Shown: positions 1 through 10,012, numbered from the stretch's first letter. The stretch is DNA of 40,510 nucleotides from Acholeplasmatales bacterium (GCA_024697825.1 JAILEP010000077.1:1-40510), one strand, 5' to 3'. The notes: generated by a model not told the origin, from the letters alone. Made by a program: numbers and translations.

Positions 1-1821
1 ATCTAATGTATTTCCATAAGATGTATGTAAACCATCATCATAAGATTCAATATCAATTGTTCCACCTGAAATAGTTATTTCATTTGCAGCCTTAATACCC
101 TTAGTTGAATATTCAGTCTTAACAGTGTTACCCTCATCCTGCATACTCATTCCACCAGGACCTGAGCTTGTTGAACTTGATGATGAATAATTACCCCAAG
201 AACCATTAATTGTTCCTGAGATTACACTACTTACTGCATACATATCCTTACTTGTATTAATTGTTTCAAGTGAAGATGCTGCGTAATATGAGCTAGTTGA
301 TGGAGTTGCACCACTAGTAAACATATAGAATGCAAGGCTAGTATAGTTATCAGTTAAATTAGCAACATCACCAGTTAAATAGTAATATGTTGTACTTGAA
401 CCTCCGCCAAAGCCACCAGATGATGATGAAGCAGATGTATAATATTCAAGCTGTACCCATTCATAGGCACTAGTACTTGAATTATAGCAATACATATAAT
501 AATCATAGCTTGTACTATAATAAGAAGATTTCATCTTCATATAAACTGTAGTTGATAGATTACAAGGCTCATCATCAGAATATGATGAATATGTACTAGT
601 CTTTACATTAACTGTAGGCTCATCACCTGCATCATCTGCACAAATAATTGTATCATATGCAGCATCGATACCATCGCAGCATGCATATACATCAACTGAT
701 GCAGTACCAGTAATTGTAACAATACCCTTCTGCTTAGCAGTTGTTGAATTAACACCAGCATTAGTAGTCTTAATACCATCTCCACCAGTTGAAATAACTG
801 TTAAATTACCTGAAACAATTTCAACTGAGTCATTTCCCTTTAAAGCATTATTTAATGCATGAACATATAATGTTGCCTTCTGGATCTTTAAATCATCCTT
901 AGAATGAATACCATTATTTACGTCACCATAAACATTAAGAGTACCTGTACCCTTAATCTTTAAATCACATGCAGAATAGATGGCAGCTGATCCCTGAGTT
1001 TCATCTGTAGAATCTATTGATGTTCTATTATCAGTAATAGTATTAGTTGTACCCTTCTTTGCTGAGATATCAACATCTCCAGCACTTAAAATACAAATTG
1101 GGGAATTTGATGTAGAAGCCATTGTAACGCCATTTAGATTTAAAATAACCTCGTCATCTTCTCCTGCTTGTACATAAACTACACCATCCTCTAATTCACC
1201 TGATAAATCATATTCACCAGCTGCAGTAATTGTGTAAATTGAACCACTTTGAGTGTATGCACCTACACCTGCAGTTGCAAGCGAAATAGTGAATCCTGAA
1301 GTATCAGTTGTTGTATCAGTTGATGAGCTTGATGAAGCACTTGAACTAGCTGTGCTTGATGATGCTGCGGCACTTGATGATGCGGCTGTGCTACTTGATG
1401 CAGCTGAGCTACTTGCTGCACTTGATGATGCTGCGGCACTTGATGCAGCTGAGCTTGAAGCCTTACTACTTGATGCAGTACTGCTTGATGCGGCTGTTGA
1501 GCTTGAAGCCTTACTACTTGCTGCTGTGCTACTTGATGTGCCTGTGCTACTAGATGCAGTTGATGAGCTTGCTGCACTTGATGTACCTGTGCTTGATGAA
1601 GTTACTGCACTTGAGCTATTTGCTGTAGTACTAGTACCTGCACTACTTGTTGTAGTAGATGTACCTGCAGTACTACTAGTTTTTGATGTACCTGTTGTTG
1701 TAGAAGTTGATTCAGTGCTTGAAGTTGATGATGAATTTGTCTTCACCTTAGCTCCACATGCTGTTAAAGCTAATACACTTGCTCCTACTAATGTAATTAA
1801 ACCTAAATGTCTTTTTTTCAT
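1..1821 (-). CDS. Carbohydrate-binding (Cthe_2159-like) lipoprotein, 3' end beyond window edge
   Basis: Manual minus-strand translation from ATG at 1821 (MKKRHLGLITLVGASVLALTACGAKVKTNSSS...) stays open to base 1. Lipobox LTAC, long Ser/Thr/Ala linker, then beta-helix-like repeats (GVVYVQAGEDDEVILNLNGVTMAS, AIYSACDLKIKGTGTLNVYGDVNNGIHSKDDLKI, GGDGIKTTNAGVNS, GTIDIESYDDGLHT). SD GGGGG upstream. Confidence 0.85.
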   Translation of the reverse strand, partial: MKKRHLGLITLVGASVLALTACGAKVKTNSSSTSSTESTSTTTGTSKTSSTAGTSTTTSSAGTSTTANSSSAVTSSSTGTSSAASSSTASSSTGTSSSTAASSKASSSTAASSSTASSSKASSSAASSAAASSSAASSSAASSSTAASSSAAASSSTASSSASSSSSTDTTTDTSGFTISLATAGVGAYTQSGSIYTITAAGEYDLSGELEDGVVYVQAGEDDEVILNLNGVTMASTSNSPICILSAGDVDISAKKGTTNTITDNRTSIDSTDETQGSAAIYSACDLKIKGTGTLNVYGDVNNGIHSKDDLKIQKATLYVHALNNALKGNDSVEIVSGNLTVISTGGDGIKTTNAGVNSTTAKQKGIVTITGTASVDVYACCDGIDAAYDTIICADDAGDEPTVNVKTSTYSSYSDDEPCNLSTTVYMKMKSSYYSTSYDYYMYCYNSSTSAYEWVQLEYYTSASSSSGGFGGGSSTTYYYLTGDVANLTDNYTSLAFYMFTSGATPSTSSYYAASSLETINTSKDMYAVSSVISGTINGSWGNYSSSSSTSSGPGGMSMQDEGNTVKTEYSTKGIKAANEITISGGTIDIESYDDGLHTSYGNTLD

Positions 1822-1923
1822 ATGCGGTTTCCCCCTTCACTTAACTTCATTATAGTCACCGATTTTTTAAAATTCTAGGGGTACGCCGGAGTTAACATTT
1901 TTTCACATTATTGTGCGTAATTT

Positions 1924-1950
1924 AAAACAAAAAATCCCGATAATTCGGGA
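1924..1950 (-). terminator. Intrinsic terminator after Sel1 gene
   Basis: TCCCGA-ATTA-TCGGGA followed by TTTTTTG on minus strand. Confidence 0.75.
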
Positions 1951-1974
1951 CTTTCGTTGTGTTTTTTAACCTAA

Positions 1975-4401
1975 TTAGTCAATATCTTCTTCAAAATAAA
2001 CTCTTAAAAATTCCTTAGCATCTTCATTACCAAGATCCATAGCCTTAACAGCTATATCATGAGCATATTCCTTATCTACGCCTACACCAACACCATTAAA
2101 ATAGCACATTGCAACTCTAACCATTGCTGGAGTATAGCCTGCACTTGAGGCATCCTCAAAATAATTGAAGCCTTCCTCTAAATCAGCATCCTTATTCTCC
2201 TGATTAGTATAATAATCACCTAAATCATACTGTGCCTCTAAATCACCAAGCTCTGCAGCCTTCTTATACTGCTTAATGGCTTCTTTATTATTCTTAACAC
2301 CATTAATGTAGCCTAGCTCATAGCAACGACCTAACATATAATATGAATGTGGATCATCGCCCTTAACACCCTTACGGTAATATTTTAAAGCTTCCTTACC
2401 ATTTTGAAGTGTACCAATACCATTGAAGTAACAATCGCCTAGCTTACCCTGAGCCTGGAAATCCTCAGTTTCAGCAGCTAGCTTATAATTATCAAATGCA
2501 GTTTTAGCATTTCTTGGTACATCAATACCATACTGATATGCATCTGCAATTTTGATATAACCCTTAGCATTGCCACATTCTGCAGCCTTTTGATAATTCT
2601 TTAAGGCTTCATTGGCATCGCCATTAACTCTAGCAATATCACCTAAAGCTAAATATGCCTCAGCATTACCCTTTTCAGCAGCTAGCTCATACCATTCCTT
2701 AGCAGCCTCATCATTAGGCTCAGTACCTACACCATTGTGGTAGCATAATGCAACCTCATAATAGCCTAAAGGTAATCCATGCTCTGCACTTCTTCTATAA
2801 TATTTAAATGCTTCATCATTATTACGCTTAGTACCATAACCAAAATAATAATGTCTAGCAAGCTCTGCCTCTCCTTCTGGATATTCAAGGTTAGCAGATT
2901 CTGTATACCACTTAAATGCCTGATCAGGTGATAAATCAACACCCTCACCATTATCATACATATAGCCTAGCATATAAGCAGCTGAACCTGAACCAGCAGC
3001 CGCAGCCTTTTTATAATACGCTGCTGCCTTAGACTTATCAGCTGATTTTACACCAAAGCCTTCATAATAGCAGTCACCAATATTCTTGGTAGCCTCTGCC
3101 TCACCAAGCTTAGATGCGTCCTCATATAATGCTAAAGCCTGCTTATAATCAAGGTCAACACCTTCACCATTTCTATACATATTACCTAAATCGTTCATAG
3201 CTTGAGTATAGCCAGTTTCAATAGCCTCCTCAAAATATTTTTTAGCCTCACCAAAATCCTGAGTTACACCCTCACCTGTATAATATAATGAACCTAAAAT
3301 ATATAAAATCTGAGGATTCTTATATCTCTTAACTAAATCAATATAAATCTTGAATGCCTTAATAGGATCATGGATAGCCTGATTACCAAAATAGTAACAG
3401 TTAGCAATATGGAATAAAGTATCATCATCTGGTTCTTCATCCATCTGATAATACATTAACGCCTTTTCATCATCCTTCTTAGTACCAAATCCATAATAGT
3501 AGCAATCAGCAAGACCCGTTGCAGCATGGAAATTCTCATTATCTACTGCATCGCTATACCACTTAAATGCGGCATCCTCATCCTTATAGACACCTCTACC
3601 AGTTAAATAAGCATATCCAATATATTCCATTGCAGTTGGATTATCCTCTGTCTCACGGAATAAATCAAATGCTTCATTATATTCACCATCATCAAACTTC
3701 TTCATTGCTTTCGCAAGAATATCTGGATTATTCTTTAATACCTTTACAACCTTTGCAGGTGCAGGAATAGCAGGAGCTTCTTCCTCTTCATCTTGAGACT
3801 CAGCCTCAGGCTCATCAGTTACCTCTTCAGTCTCAGGCTCTACCTCATTTTCTTGAGGAGCTTCAGAAGCTTCTATATTATCATTTATTTCCTCTATAGC
3901 TTCCTCAACCTCAGGCTCCTCCTTAACAGGCTCTAAAGCCTCTTCAGTCTCAGGCTCAGCCTCAGGTTTTGAAACTACTAAAGCTTCATCACAAGTAATA
4001 CCATTTTCAACTAGCTTATCAATAATATTCTTAAGATTATCATTAACAAAGCTATCTAAAGAATTTCTAAAGTCATCAGCCTTTAAAACTGTATCATCTG
4101 AAATATCCTCATTCTGGTAAACATTATCAAATGTATCATCAATATTATCACCCATTAAAACATTGATAATAGGCTTATTATTAAGAGTTGCTTTAACAGT
4201 TTTTAAATCCTCATAATAAGAATCATTTGAAAGAATCTTATCATCAAAATTATTAATAACACAATCAGAACGTAATATTCCAACACGAATCTTTTTCTCC
4301 CTGTCAGATTCATCGGCAGTTTTAACCTGGTATCCAGCATTTTCAAGACCAGATACTAAATCGTCATTAACATTTAACAAAAATACACGGTTCTTTGCCA
4401 T
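1975..4401 (-). CDS. Sel1/TPR-like repeat protein with uncharacterised N-terminal domain and acidic linker
   Basis: 808 aa; many Sel1 repeats (e.g. AMNDLGNMYRNGEGVDLDYKQALALYEDASKLGEAEA); Glu/Pro-rich linker; SD AGGAGGT upstream of ATG. Confidence 0.9.
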   Translation of the reverse strand: MAKNRVFLLNVNDDLVSGLENAGYQVKTADESDREKKIRVGILRSDCVINNFDDKILSNDSYYEDLKTVKATLNNKPIINVLMGDNIDDTFDNVYQNEDISDDTVLKADDFRNSLDSFVNDNLKNIIDKLVENGITCDEALVVSKPEAEPETEEALEPVKEEPEVEEAIEEINDNIEASEAPQENEVEPETEEVTDEPEAESQDEEEEAPAIPAPAKVVKVLKNNPDILAKAMKKFDDGEYNEAFDLFRETEDNPTAMEYIGYAYLTGRGVYKDEDAAFKWYSDAVDNENFHAATGLADCYYYGFGTKKDDEKALMYYQMDEEPDDDTLFHIANCYYFGNQAIHDPIKAFKIYIDLVKRYKNPQILYILGSLYYTGEGVTQDFGEAKKYFEEAIETGYTQAMNDLGNMYRNGEGVDLDYKQALALYEDASKLGEAEATKNIGDCYYEGFGVKSADKSKAAAYYKKAAAAGSGSAAYMLGYMYDNGEGVDLSPDQAFKWYTESANLEYPEGEAELARHYYFGYGTKRNNDEAFKYYRRSAEHGLPLGYYEVALCYHNGVGTEPNDEAAKEWYELAAEKGNAEAYLALGDIARVNGDANEALKNYQKAAECGNAKGYIKIADAYQYGIDVPRNAKTAFDNYKLAAETEDFQAQGKLGDCYFNGIGTLQNGKEALKYYRKGVKGDDPHSYYMLGRCYELGYINGVKNNKEAIKQYKKAAELGDLEAQYDLGDYYTNQENKDADLEEGFNYFEDASSAGYTPAMVRVAMCYFNGVGVGVDKEYAHDIAVKAMDLGNEDAKEFLRVYFEEDID

Positions 4402-4468
4402 AGTAAGATACCTCCTAGAAACAAAACATATATTTTATTGTAACACAAATGAGGAAAAAATTAAAATT

Positions 4469-5611
4469 TTATATTTTTTCAGGTAAGAAATGCTTCCTCA
4501 AAGCCTTCCTTAATCGCTTGCGTTCACGTAATTCTATTTTTAAAACAACCTTAAATGAGCCTGTTATATGCTTAGAAAAGCTCTTATAAAAATGTCTATC
4601 CTCATCAGCTAAAAGCTTCTTTCTCTCTCTAGCCTTTTTTATATAGCCAAATGGATGATGCTTAATATCTAATAATGAAGAATCAGGCTTTTCTCTAACA
4701 ACATAGGTTAAAATATTAGCATATCTTTCTCTTTCATCAATATCAGTAGTTTCAAAGAAATTATCTACTGCCTTCGCTAAATATCTTGATGAAATAGAAT
4801 TTCTTTTTACTCTTACAAATGTACCATCTTCCTTAATGTGCCAATTAAATGGATCATGCTGTAAAACAGTAAATCCACTTGTTTTTAAAAATTCAATATT
4901 CTTTACATTATATAAAAGCATCGCAACAACTGACATTGTAGATGACATTGCTGATATTCTTCCTTCAATTTCCTTAAAAGAAGGTCTTTTAAAGAAGGAT
5001 TTATCTAAAACACCAGGACCATCAAAATCATATATTTTAGTAATATGATCTCTTACTTCCTTATCAACATGAACTGCTGCATATACGGCAAGGTTTCCAC
5101 CCTTAGAATGACCACCAACAATCATGTCACATTTATATAATGAATAAAGCTCATTTAAATAATTGACGGCATCAATTTGTGATGGTACAACATCCATATA
5201 CATCATATTTAAGTTTTCAATCCATCCTGATAATGTTAAATCCGTACCACGATAAACTACATATACTAAATCCTCAATAAAGAATGTTACTGCAAAGAAC
5301 TGCTCCTCAAGATCATTATCAATAATACTTCTATAGTATTTAAAATAAACCTTATCATATCTTGTAGTCTTAGGCCAATAAATACACATCTTTTCAGCTC
5401 TTGGTCTAGTTGTGCATCCATATGCTAGCTTTTTAGCATTAATAGGATTTAAGATATCCTTAAGCATTATTTCGTCATTTTTGTCCTTAGCAAAAAGCTC
5501 CAAGGCTAAATAGCAAACCTCAGACATAATTAGGGCATCTGCTTCACAAAAAGGCATCTCTTCAAATGACTTATTACCATGTTTTTTTAAAAACCAAAGC
5601 ATATTCTTCAT
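4469..5611 (-). CDS. Mbeg1-like / DUF2974 alpha/beta hydrolase
   Basis: GGHSKGGNLAVYAA nucleophile motif and DUF2974-type architecture; ATG at 5611 preferred over the TTG used by the ORF track (5632). Confidence 0.8.
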   Translation of the reverse strand: MKNMLWFLKKHGNKSFEEMPFCEADALIMSEVCYLALELFAKDKNDEIMLKDILNPINAKKLAYGCTTRPRAEKMCIYWPKTTRYDKVYFKYYRSIIDNDLEEQFFAVTFFIEDLVYVVYRGTDLTLSGWIENLNMMYMDVVPSQIDAVNYLNELYSLYKCDMIVGGHSKGGNLAVYAAVHVDKEVRDHITKIYDFDGPGVLDKSFFKRPSFKEIEGRISAMSSTMSVVAMLLYNVKNIEFLKTSGFTVLQHDPFNWHIKEDGTFVRVKRNSISSRYLAKAVDNFFETTDIDERERYANILTYVVREKPDSSLLDIKHHPFGYIKKARERKKLLADEDRHFYKSFSKHITGSFKVVLKIELRERKRLRKALRKHFLPEKI

Positions 5612-5638
5612 ACTATGCACACCCAATCCCAAAAAAAT

Positions 5639-5659
5639 AAAAGCGAATTACTCGCTTTT
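5639..5659 (-). terminator. Intrinsic terminator after 5685..6005
   Basis: AAAAGCGA-GTAAT-TCGCTTTT then TATTTTTTT on minus strand. Confidence 0.7.
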
Positions 5660-5684
5660 ATTATATCATAATAAAAATTAAATT

Positions 5685-6005
5685 TTAATTACTTTCCTTA
5701 AATTCATGTCTACGCTTAATTCCAAATGATGGACCAACTAAAATATAGTATACAGGAATAGTTAATAATATTAGCCATAATGGATGCCACATGCCTGTAT
5801 AAATACTTAATGCAACATATACTATAACAGCGAAGAATGGATATAAATTTCTAACCCAAGAATCACTTAAAATAATAGGCATAATTGGGATTAAAAAGAA
5901 TATCACCCATGTTGGAGTCCAAATATTTTGGAAAAAACCAATAGCTAAATATACGATTAAGCATATAAGTGGTGTTGCACTTACAATTCTACTTTTTACT
6001 GTCAT
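5685..6005 (-). CDS. Small integral membrane protein
   Basis: 106 aa, several hydrophobic helices, overlaps start of the operon partner by 4 nt. Confidence 0.75.
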   Translation of the reverse strand: MTVKSRIVSATPLICLIVYLAIGFFQNIWTPTWVIFFLIPIMPIILSDSWVRNLYPFFAVIVYVALSIYTGMWHPLWLILLTIPVYYILVGPSFGIKRRHEFKESN

Positions 6006-6844
6006 CTCTTAAAAAACTCCTTTGCTTTAGTTTTAAAATTCTTTGTATTACTACTACCAATTATAATATCACCAGTAATAGCTGATGTTTTAGCTCTAGC
6101 ATTAGATGCTAAAACCTTAATATCACCTGATATAGAATCAGCGATAATATCAGTTGCATCAACCTGGTTCACATTTAAATCACCTGATACAGTTGATAGC
6201 TTAACTGTTCTAGCAGAAAGCTTATTAAAATTCATATCCCCTGAAACAGAATGGATATAAATATTATTAGCCATAATATCAGCAATATCACCATTGCTTG
6301 ATGTAGCTTCAATTGTAATATCATTACCCTCTAAAGGAATTTCAATTACGATTTGGCCAACCTGGGATGTAATTTCAATTTTGTCAAAGACTGTCTTTTC
6401 TGGAATATCAATCTCTAAAGCACCATTGTGCCTACGATTTAATGAAAACCAGCTTCCAGTCTTATAAGCCATCATAACACCATCAATATCATTATTTTTT
6501 AAGGTGTATGCATTCATATCAGTATTATCTAAATAGGTATGAATCTTATCATCATTAGATCTTCTAATAACGATATTGTCATTAACTGTTTTAATAATTA
6601 AATTATAATTAGGCTTAAATTCAACTGAATCTGAAAACTCCTCTTTAGCAATAGGCTTAGTTTCAGATAGCTTCTTTGCAATCTCAGTAGGATTACCAAG
6701 CATTTTTTCTATTTCATCCTCAGTTAGCTCTGATTCAATTCCAAAATCATATCTTTTTTCATATTTCTTTAGAATTTCATCCTTATTTTCAATCTGATAA
6801 AACATTAAAGCTCTATTAAGTGCTGCTATATAATCATCCTTCAT
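6002..6844 (-). CDS. DUF4097-family protein with HAAS/DUF1700-like N-terminus
   Basis: N-term ALNRALMFYQIENKDEILKKYEKRYDFGIESELTEDEIEKMLGNPTEIAKKL plus beta-helical DUF4097 repeats (IHSVSGDMNFNKLSARTVKLSTVSGDLNVNQVDATDIIADSISGDIKV). Confidence 0.8.
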   Translation of the reverse strand: MKDDYIAALNRALMFYQIENKDEILKKYEKRYDFGIESELTEDEIEKMLGNPTEIAKKLSETKPIAKEEFSDSVEFKPNYNLIIKTVNDNIVIRRSNDDKIHTYLDNTDMNAYTLKNNDIDGVMMAYKTGSWFSLNRRHNGALEIDIPEKTVFDKIEITSQVGQIVIEIPLEGNDITIEATSSNGDIADIMANNIYIHSVSGDMNFNKLSARTVKLSTVSGDLNVNQVDATDIIADSISGDIKVLASNARAKTSAITGDIIIGSSNTKNFKTKAKEFFKR

Positions 6845-7209
6845 TATAATTCGCCTCCTAATAATCTTTCTGCCTCTTCAAAGCTGATTTCCTTATTTTT
6901 TAGTTTTCTTTTAATTTCATCTCTAGTTAATTTCTTTTCCTCTGTCTTTGTATTTAAAGCATTACATAAATCATCTAAATTCTTCTTTACTGTCGGATAA
7001 GAAATACCAAGTGTCTTTTCAACATCCTTAATGTTACCCTGACATTTAATGAATACTAAGGCAAAATCCTTCTGCTCACTAGTTAAATAATCAAAAGGGC
7101 TCATTTCAAAATCACCAGATACCTCAGTATTACAGTGATTACATTTAAATGTTTTTACAAATAGTTTTTCATTACAAACTGGACAAAAGCCAATTGCTTG
7201 ATTTGCCAT
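6844..7209 (-). CDS. DUF2089-family zinc-ribbon/HTH protein
   Basis: CPVC...CNHC zinc ribbon, HTH-like SYPTVKKNLDDL, SHOCT-like C-terminus; overlaps next gene by 1 nt. Confidence 0.8.
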   Translation of the reverse strand: MANQAIGFCPVCNEKLFVKTFKCNHCNTEVSGDFEMSPFDYLTSEQKDFALVFIKCQGNIKDVEKTLGISYPTVKKNLDDLCNALNTKTEEKKLTRDEIKRKLKNKEISFEEAERLLGGEL

Positions 7210-7310
7210 AATATCACCTTGCCTTACATCTATAGTTTAACACCAATATTAAAAAAATCAAGCACAAGATTAAAAAAATTAATTTTGTTCTAAATTTTAT
7301 GTAAAAATAA

Positions 7311-7334
7311 AACACGAGTCCGAAAACTCGTGTT
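7311..7334 (-). terminator. Intrinsic terminator after ppdK
   Basis: AACACGAGT / ACTCGTGTT stem followed by T-rich TTATTTTT on minus strand. Confidence 0.75.
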
Positions 7335-7346
7335 ATTTGTTTAATG

Positions 7347-9971
7347 TTACTTCTTTTCGTTAATTTTTGCCTGAGCACAAGCTAATCTAGCAACTGGAAT
7401 ACGGAATGGTGAGCATGATACATAGTCTAAACCAGCGTCATGATAGAACTGGATTGACTTAGGGTCACCACCTGTTTCACCACATACACCAACATGTAAT
7501 GACTTATTAGCCTGCTTACCAAGTGTTGTAGCCATAGTTACAAGCTTACCTACACCCTTCTCATCTACAGTCTGGAATGGATCCTCATCAAAAATCTTAT
7601 TGTCATAATAATACTTTAAGAACTTAGATGAATCATCACGAGATAGACCCATTGTAGTCTGAGTTAAGTCGTTAGTACCGAAGCTGAAGAATTCAGCATC
7701 AGCAGCAATCTCATCAGCAAGTAATGCAGCTCTTGGGATTTCAATCATAGTACCAATATGATACTTAATATCAGCCTTCTTTTCTGCAATAATCTTGTCT
7801 GCAGCTTCAATAATTAAAGCCTTAACGAACTTTAATTCCTTTGGTTCAATTACGAATGGAATCATGATTTCAGGTTCAACCTTAACGCCTGTTTCTGCCT
7901 GAGCCTCAATTGCAGCAAGGATGATTGCAGATGCCTGCATCTTAGCGATTTCAGGATATGCAACACATAATCTATCACCACGGAAGCCCATCATAGGGTT
8001 GAATTCATGTAATTCAGCAATTCTTGCTTCTACATCTGCTACTGTAATCTTTAATGCATCAGCTAATTCCTTAATCTGTGCTGGATCACTAGGTAGGAAT
8101 TCATGTAGAGGTGGGTCTAATAAACGAATATTAACACTTAAGCCCTTCATTGCAATGAATAAGCCCTTGAAGTCATCCTTCTGGAATGGTAATAATTCAT
8201 TTAATGCCTTTTCTCTATCCTCAGGAGTCTTAGCTAAAATCATCTTTCTCATTGAGAAGATTCTATCCTCACCGAAGAACATATGCTCTGTACGACATAG
8301 ACCAATACCTTCAGCACCAAACTTTAATGCATTCATAGCATCCTTAGGTGAATCAGCATTAGCTCTTACCTTTAATGTTCTAATATCATCAGCCCAGCTC
8401 ATTAATCTAGCAAAGTTACCAGATAATTCAGCAGGAACCATATCAATCTTTTCAGCATAAACAGCACCTGTAGAACCATTTACTGAGAAGATATCATTTG
8501 GACCATAAACCTTACCATTAATTGTTAAAGTTCTAGCCTCTTCATCGATATGTGCCTCACCACAACCAGTAACAGCACACTTACCCATACCTCTTGCAAC
8601 AACGGCTGCATGAGATGTCATACCACCACGTGCAGTTAAAACAGCTTCAGCAGCAACCATACCAATGATATCCTCTGGAGATGTTTCCTCACGTACTAAA
8701 ATAACCTTTTCCTTCTTATCCTTACGAGCCTTAGCCTCAGCAGCGCTGAATGCTAAATAACCACAACCTGCACCAGGAGATGCTGGATTTGCAGTTGCAA
8801 CTGGAGTAGCCTTCTTTAAAGCCTCAGGTGCAAATGTAGGATGTAATAAATCATTTAAGCTCTTAGCATCAATTCTTGCTACAGCCTCTTCCTTAGTGAT
8901 TAAGCCTTCATCAACTAAATCACAAGCAATCTTTAATGCAGCTGCTGCAGTTCTCTTACCATTTCTAGTCTGTAAGAAATATAGCTTACCATCTTCAACA
9001 GTAAATTCCATATCCTGCATATCTCTATAATGAGCTTCAAGCTTAGCTGCAGTTTCAACATACTGCTTATAAATAGCAGGCTGCTGCTTCTTTAATTCAT
9101 CAATTAATAATGGTGTACGAATACCAGCAACAACGTCCTCGCCCTGAGCATTTACTAAATACTCTGCGAATACTTCCTTCTCACCAGTACCAGGGTTTCT
9201 AGAGAAACCTACACCTGTACCAGAAGTTTCACCCTTGTTACCGAATACCATTGACTGTACGTTTACAGCAGTACCCCATGAAGATGGAATACCATTCATA
9301 CGACGGTAAACAATAGCACGCTCATTATCCCAAGAACGGAATACGGCACCAACAGCCTCAAGTAGCTGCTTCCAAGGATCAGTTGGGAATTCCTCACCAA
9401 CATTAGCCTTATACCAAGCCTTATACTTCTTGATTAATTCCTTTAAATCAGCTGCAGGAATTTCATAATCCATCTTATAACCCTTAGCTGCCTTTAATTC
9501 ATCTAACATCTGATCCATTTCCTTACGGCTGAATCCCTTAGCGATATTAGTGAACATTAAAATGAATCTTCTATATGAGTCATAAGCAAATCTTTCATTG
9601 TTTGTAAGCTTTGCCATAGCCTCTACAGTTTCATCATTTAAACCTAGATTTAGAATAGTATCCATCATACCAGGCATTGATACTCTCGCACCTGAACGAA
9701 CAGAAACTAATAATGGATTTTCTACTCCACCAAGCTTCTTACCTGTAATCTTTTCTAATTCTGTTAATTTATCTTTGATCTGTGCGATAATCTCATCAGA
9801 TAGCTTCTTGCCATCATCATAGTACTTAACACACGCTTCAGTAGTAATTGTAAATCCCTGTGGAATTAAAATACCAATGCTTGCCATTTCAGCAAGACCA
9901 GCACCCTTACCACCTAGTAATTCCTTACCAAGGCCCTTTGCTTCGGTAAATAGATAAACGTATTTCTTCAT
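7347..9971 (-). CDS. ppdK: Pyruvate, phosphate dikinase
   Basis: 874 aa full-length: GGKGAGLAEMA, catalytic-His region LTARGGMTSHAAVVARGMGK, C-term GVCGETGGDP. Confidence 0.97.
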   Translation of the reverse strand: MKKYVYLFTEAKGLGKELLGGKGAGLAEMASIGILIPQGFTITTEACVKYYDDGKKLSDEIIAQIKDKLTELEKITGKKLGGVENPLLVSVRSGARVSMPGMMDTILNLGLNDETVEAMAKLTNNERFAYDSYRRFILMFTNIAKGFSRKEMDQMLDELKAAKGYKMDYEIPAADLKELIKKYKAWYKANVGEEFPTDPWKQLLEAVGAVFRSWDNERAIVYRRMNGIPSSWGTAVNVQSMVFGNKGETSGTGVGFSRNPGTGEKEVFAEYLVNAQGEDVVAGIRTPLLIDELKKQQPAIYKQYVETAAKLEAHYRDMQDMEFTVEDGKLYFLQTRNGKRTAAAALKIACDLVDEGLITKEEAVARIDAKSLNDLLHPTFAPEALKKATPVATANPASPGAGCGYLAFSAAEAKARKDKKEKVILVREETSPEDIIGMVAAEAVLTARGGMTSHAAVVARGMGKCAVTGCGEAHIDEEARTLTINGKVYGPNDIFSVNGSTGAVYAEKIDMVPAELSGNFARLMSWADDIRTLKVRANADSPKDAMNALKFGAEGIGLCRTEHMFFGEDRIFSMRKMILAKTPEDREKALNELLPFQKDDFKGLFIAMKGLSVNIRLLDPPLHEFLPSDPAQIKELADALKITVADVEARIAELHEFNPMMGFRGDRLCVAYPEIAKMQASAIILAAIEAQAETGVKVEPEIMIPFVIEPKELKFVKALIIEAADKIIAEKKADIKYHIGTMIEIPRAALLADEIAADAEFFSFGTNDLTQTTMGLSRDDSSKFLKYYYDNKIFDEDPFQTVDEKGVGKLVTMATTLGKQANKSLHVGVCGETGGDPKSIQFYHDAGLDYVSCSPFRIPVARLACAQAKINEKK

Positions 9972-10012
9972 ATTTTACCCCTCTTACTTCAGTCCCTTTA
10001 GGGACAAGTGAA

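Noticed and set aside
603-785. 60-aa minus ORF (MEMVLRLLML...)
   Set aside because: Alternative frame inside the lipoprotein CDS; Met/Leu/Gln-rich artefact.
1340-1700. Possible CRISPR-like or minisatellite array
   Set aside because: Repeats are irregular in length and codon-phased; explained by Ser/Thr/Ala codons of a protein linker.
1253-1855. Plus-strand 200-aa ORF rich in Leu/Ala/Val/Asp, with ORFs 1263..1577 and 1356..1553
   Set aside because: Shadow frames of the Ser/Thr/Ala linker repeats in the real minus-strand lipoprotein gene; low complexity, no SD.
3567-3770. 67-aa plus ORF and 2766..2957 minus ORF
   Set aside because: Shadow frames of the Sel1-repeat gene.
4836-5048. 70-aa plus ORF
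   Set aside because: Antisense to DUF2974 gene, no support.
7921-8460. 179-aa plus ORF and 9598..9822 plus ORF
   Set aside because: Antisense shadows of ppdK with no family resemblance or RBS.
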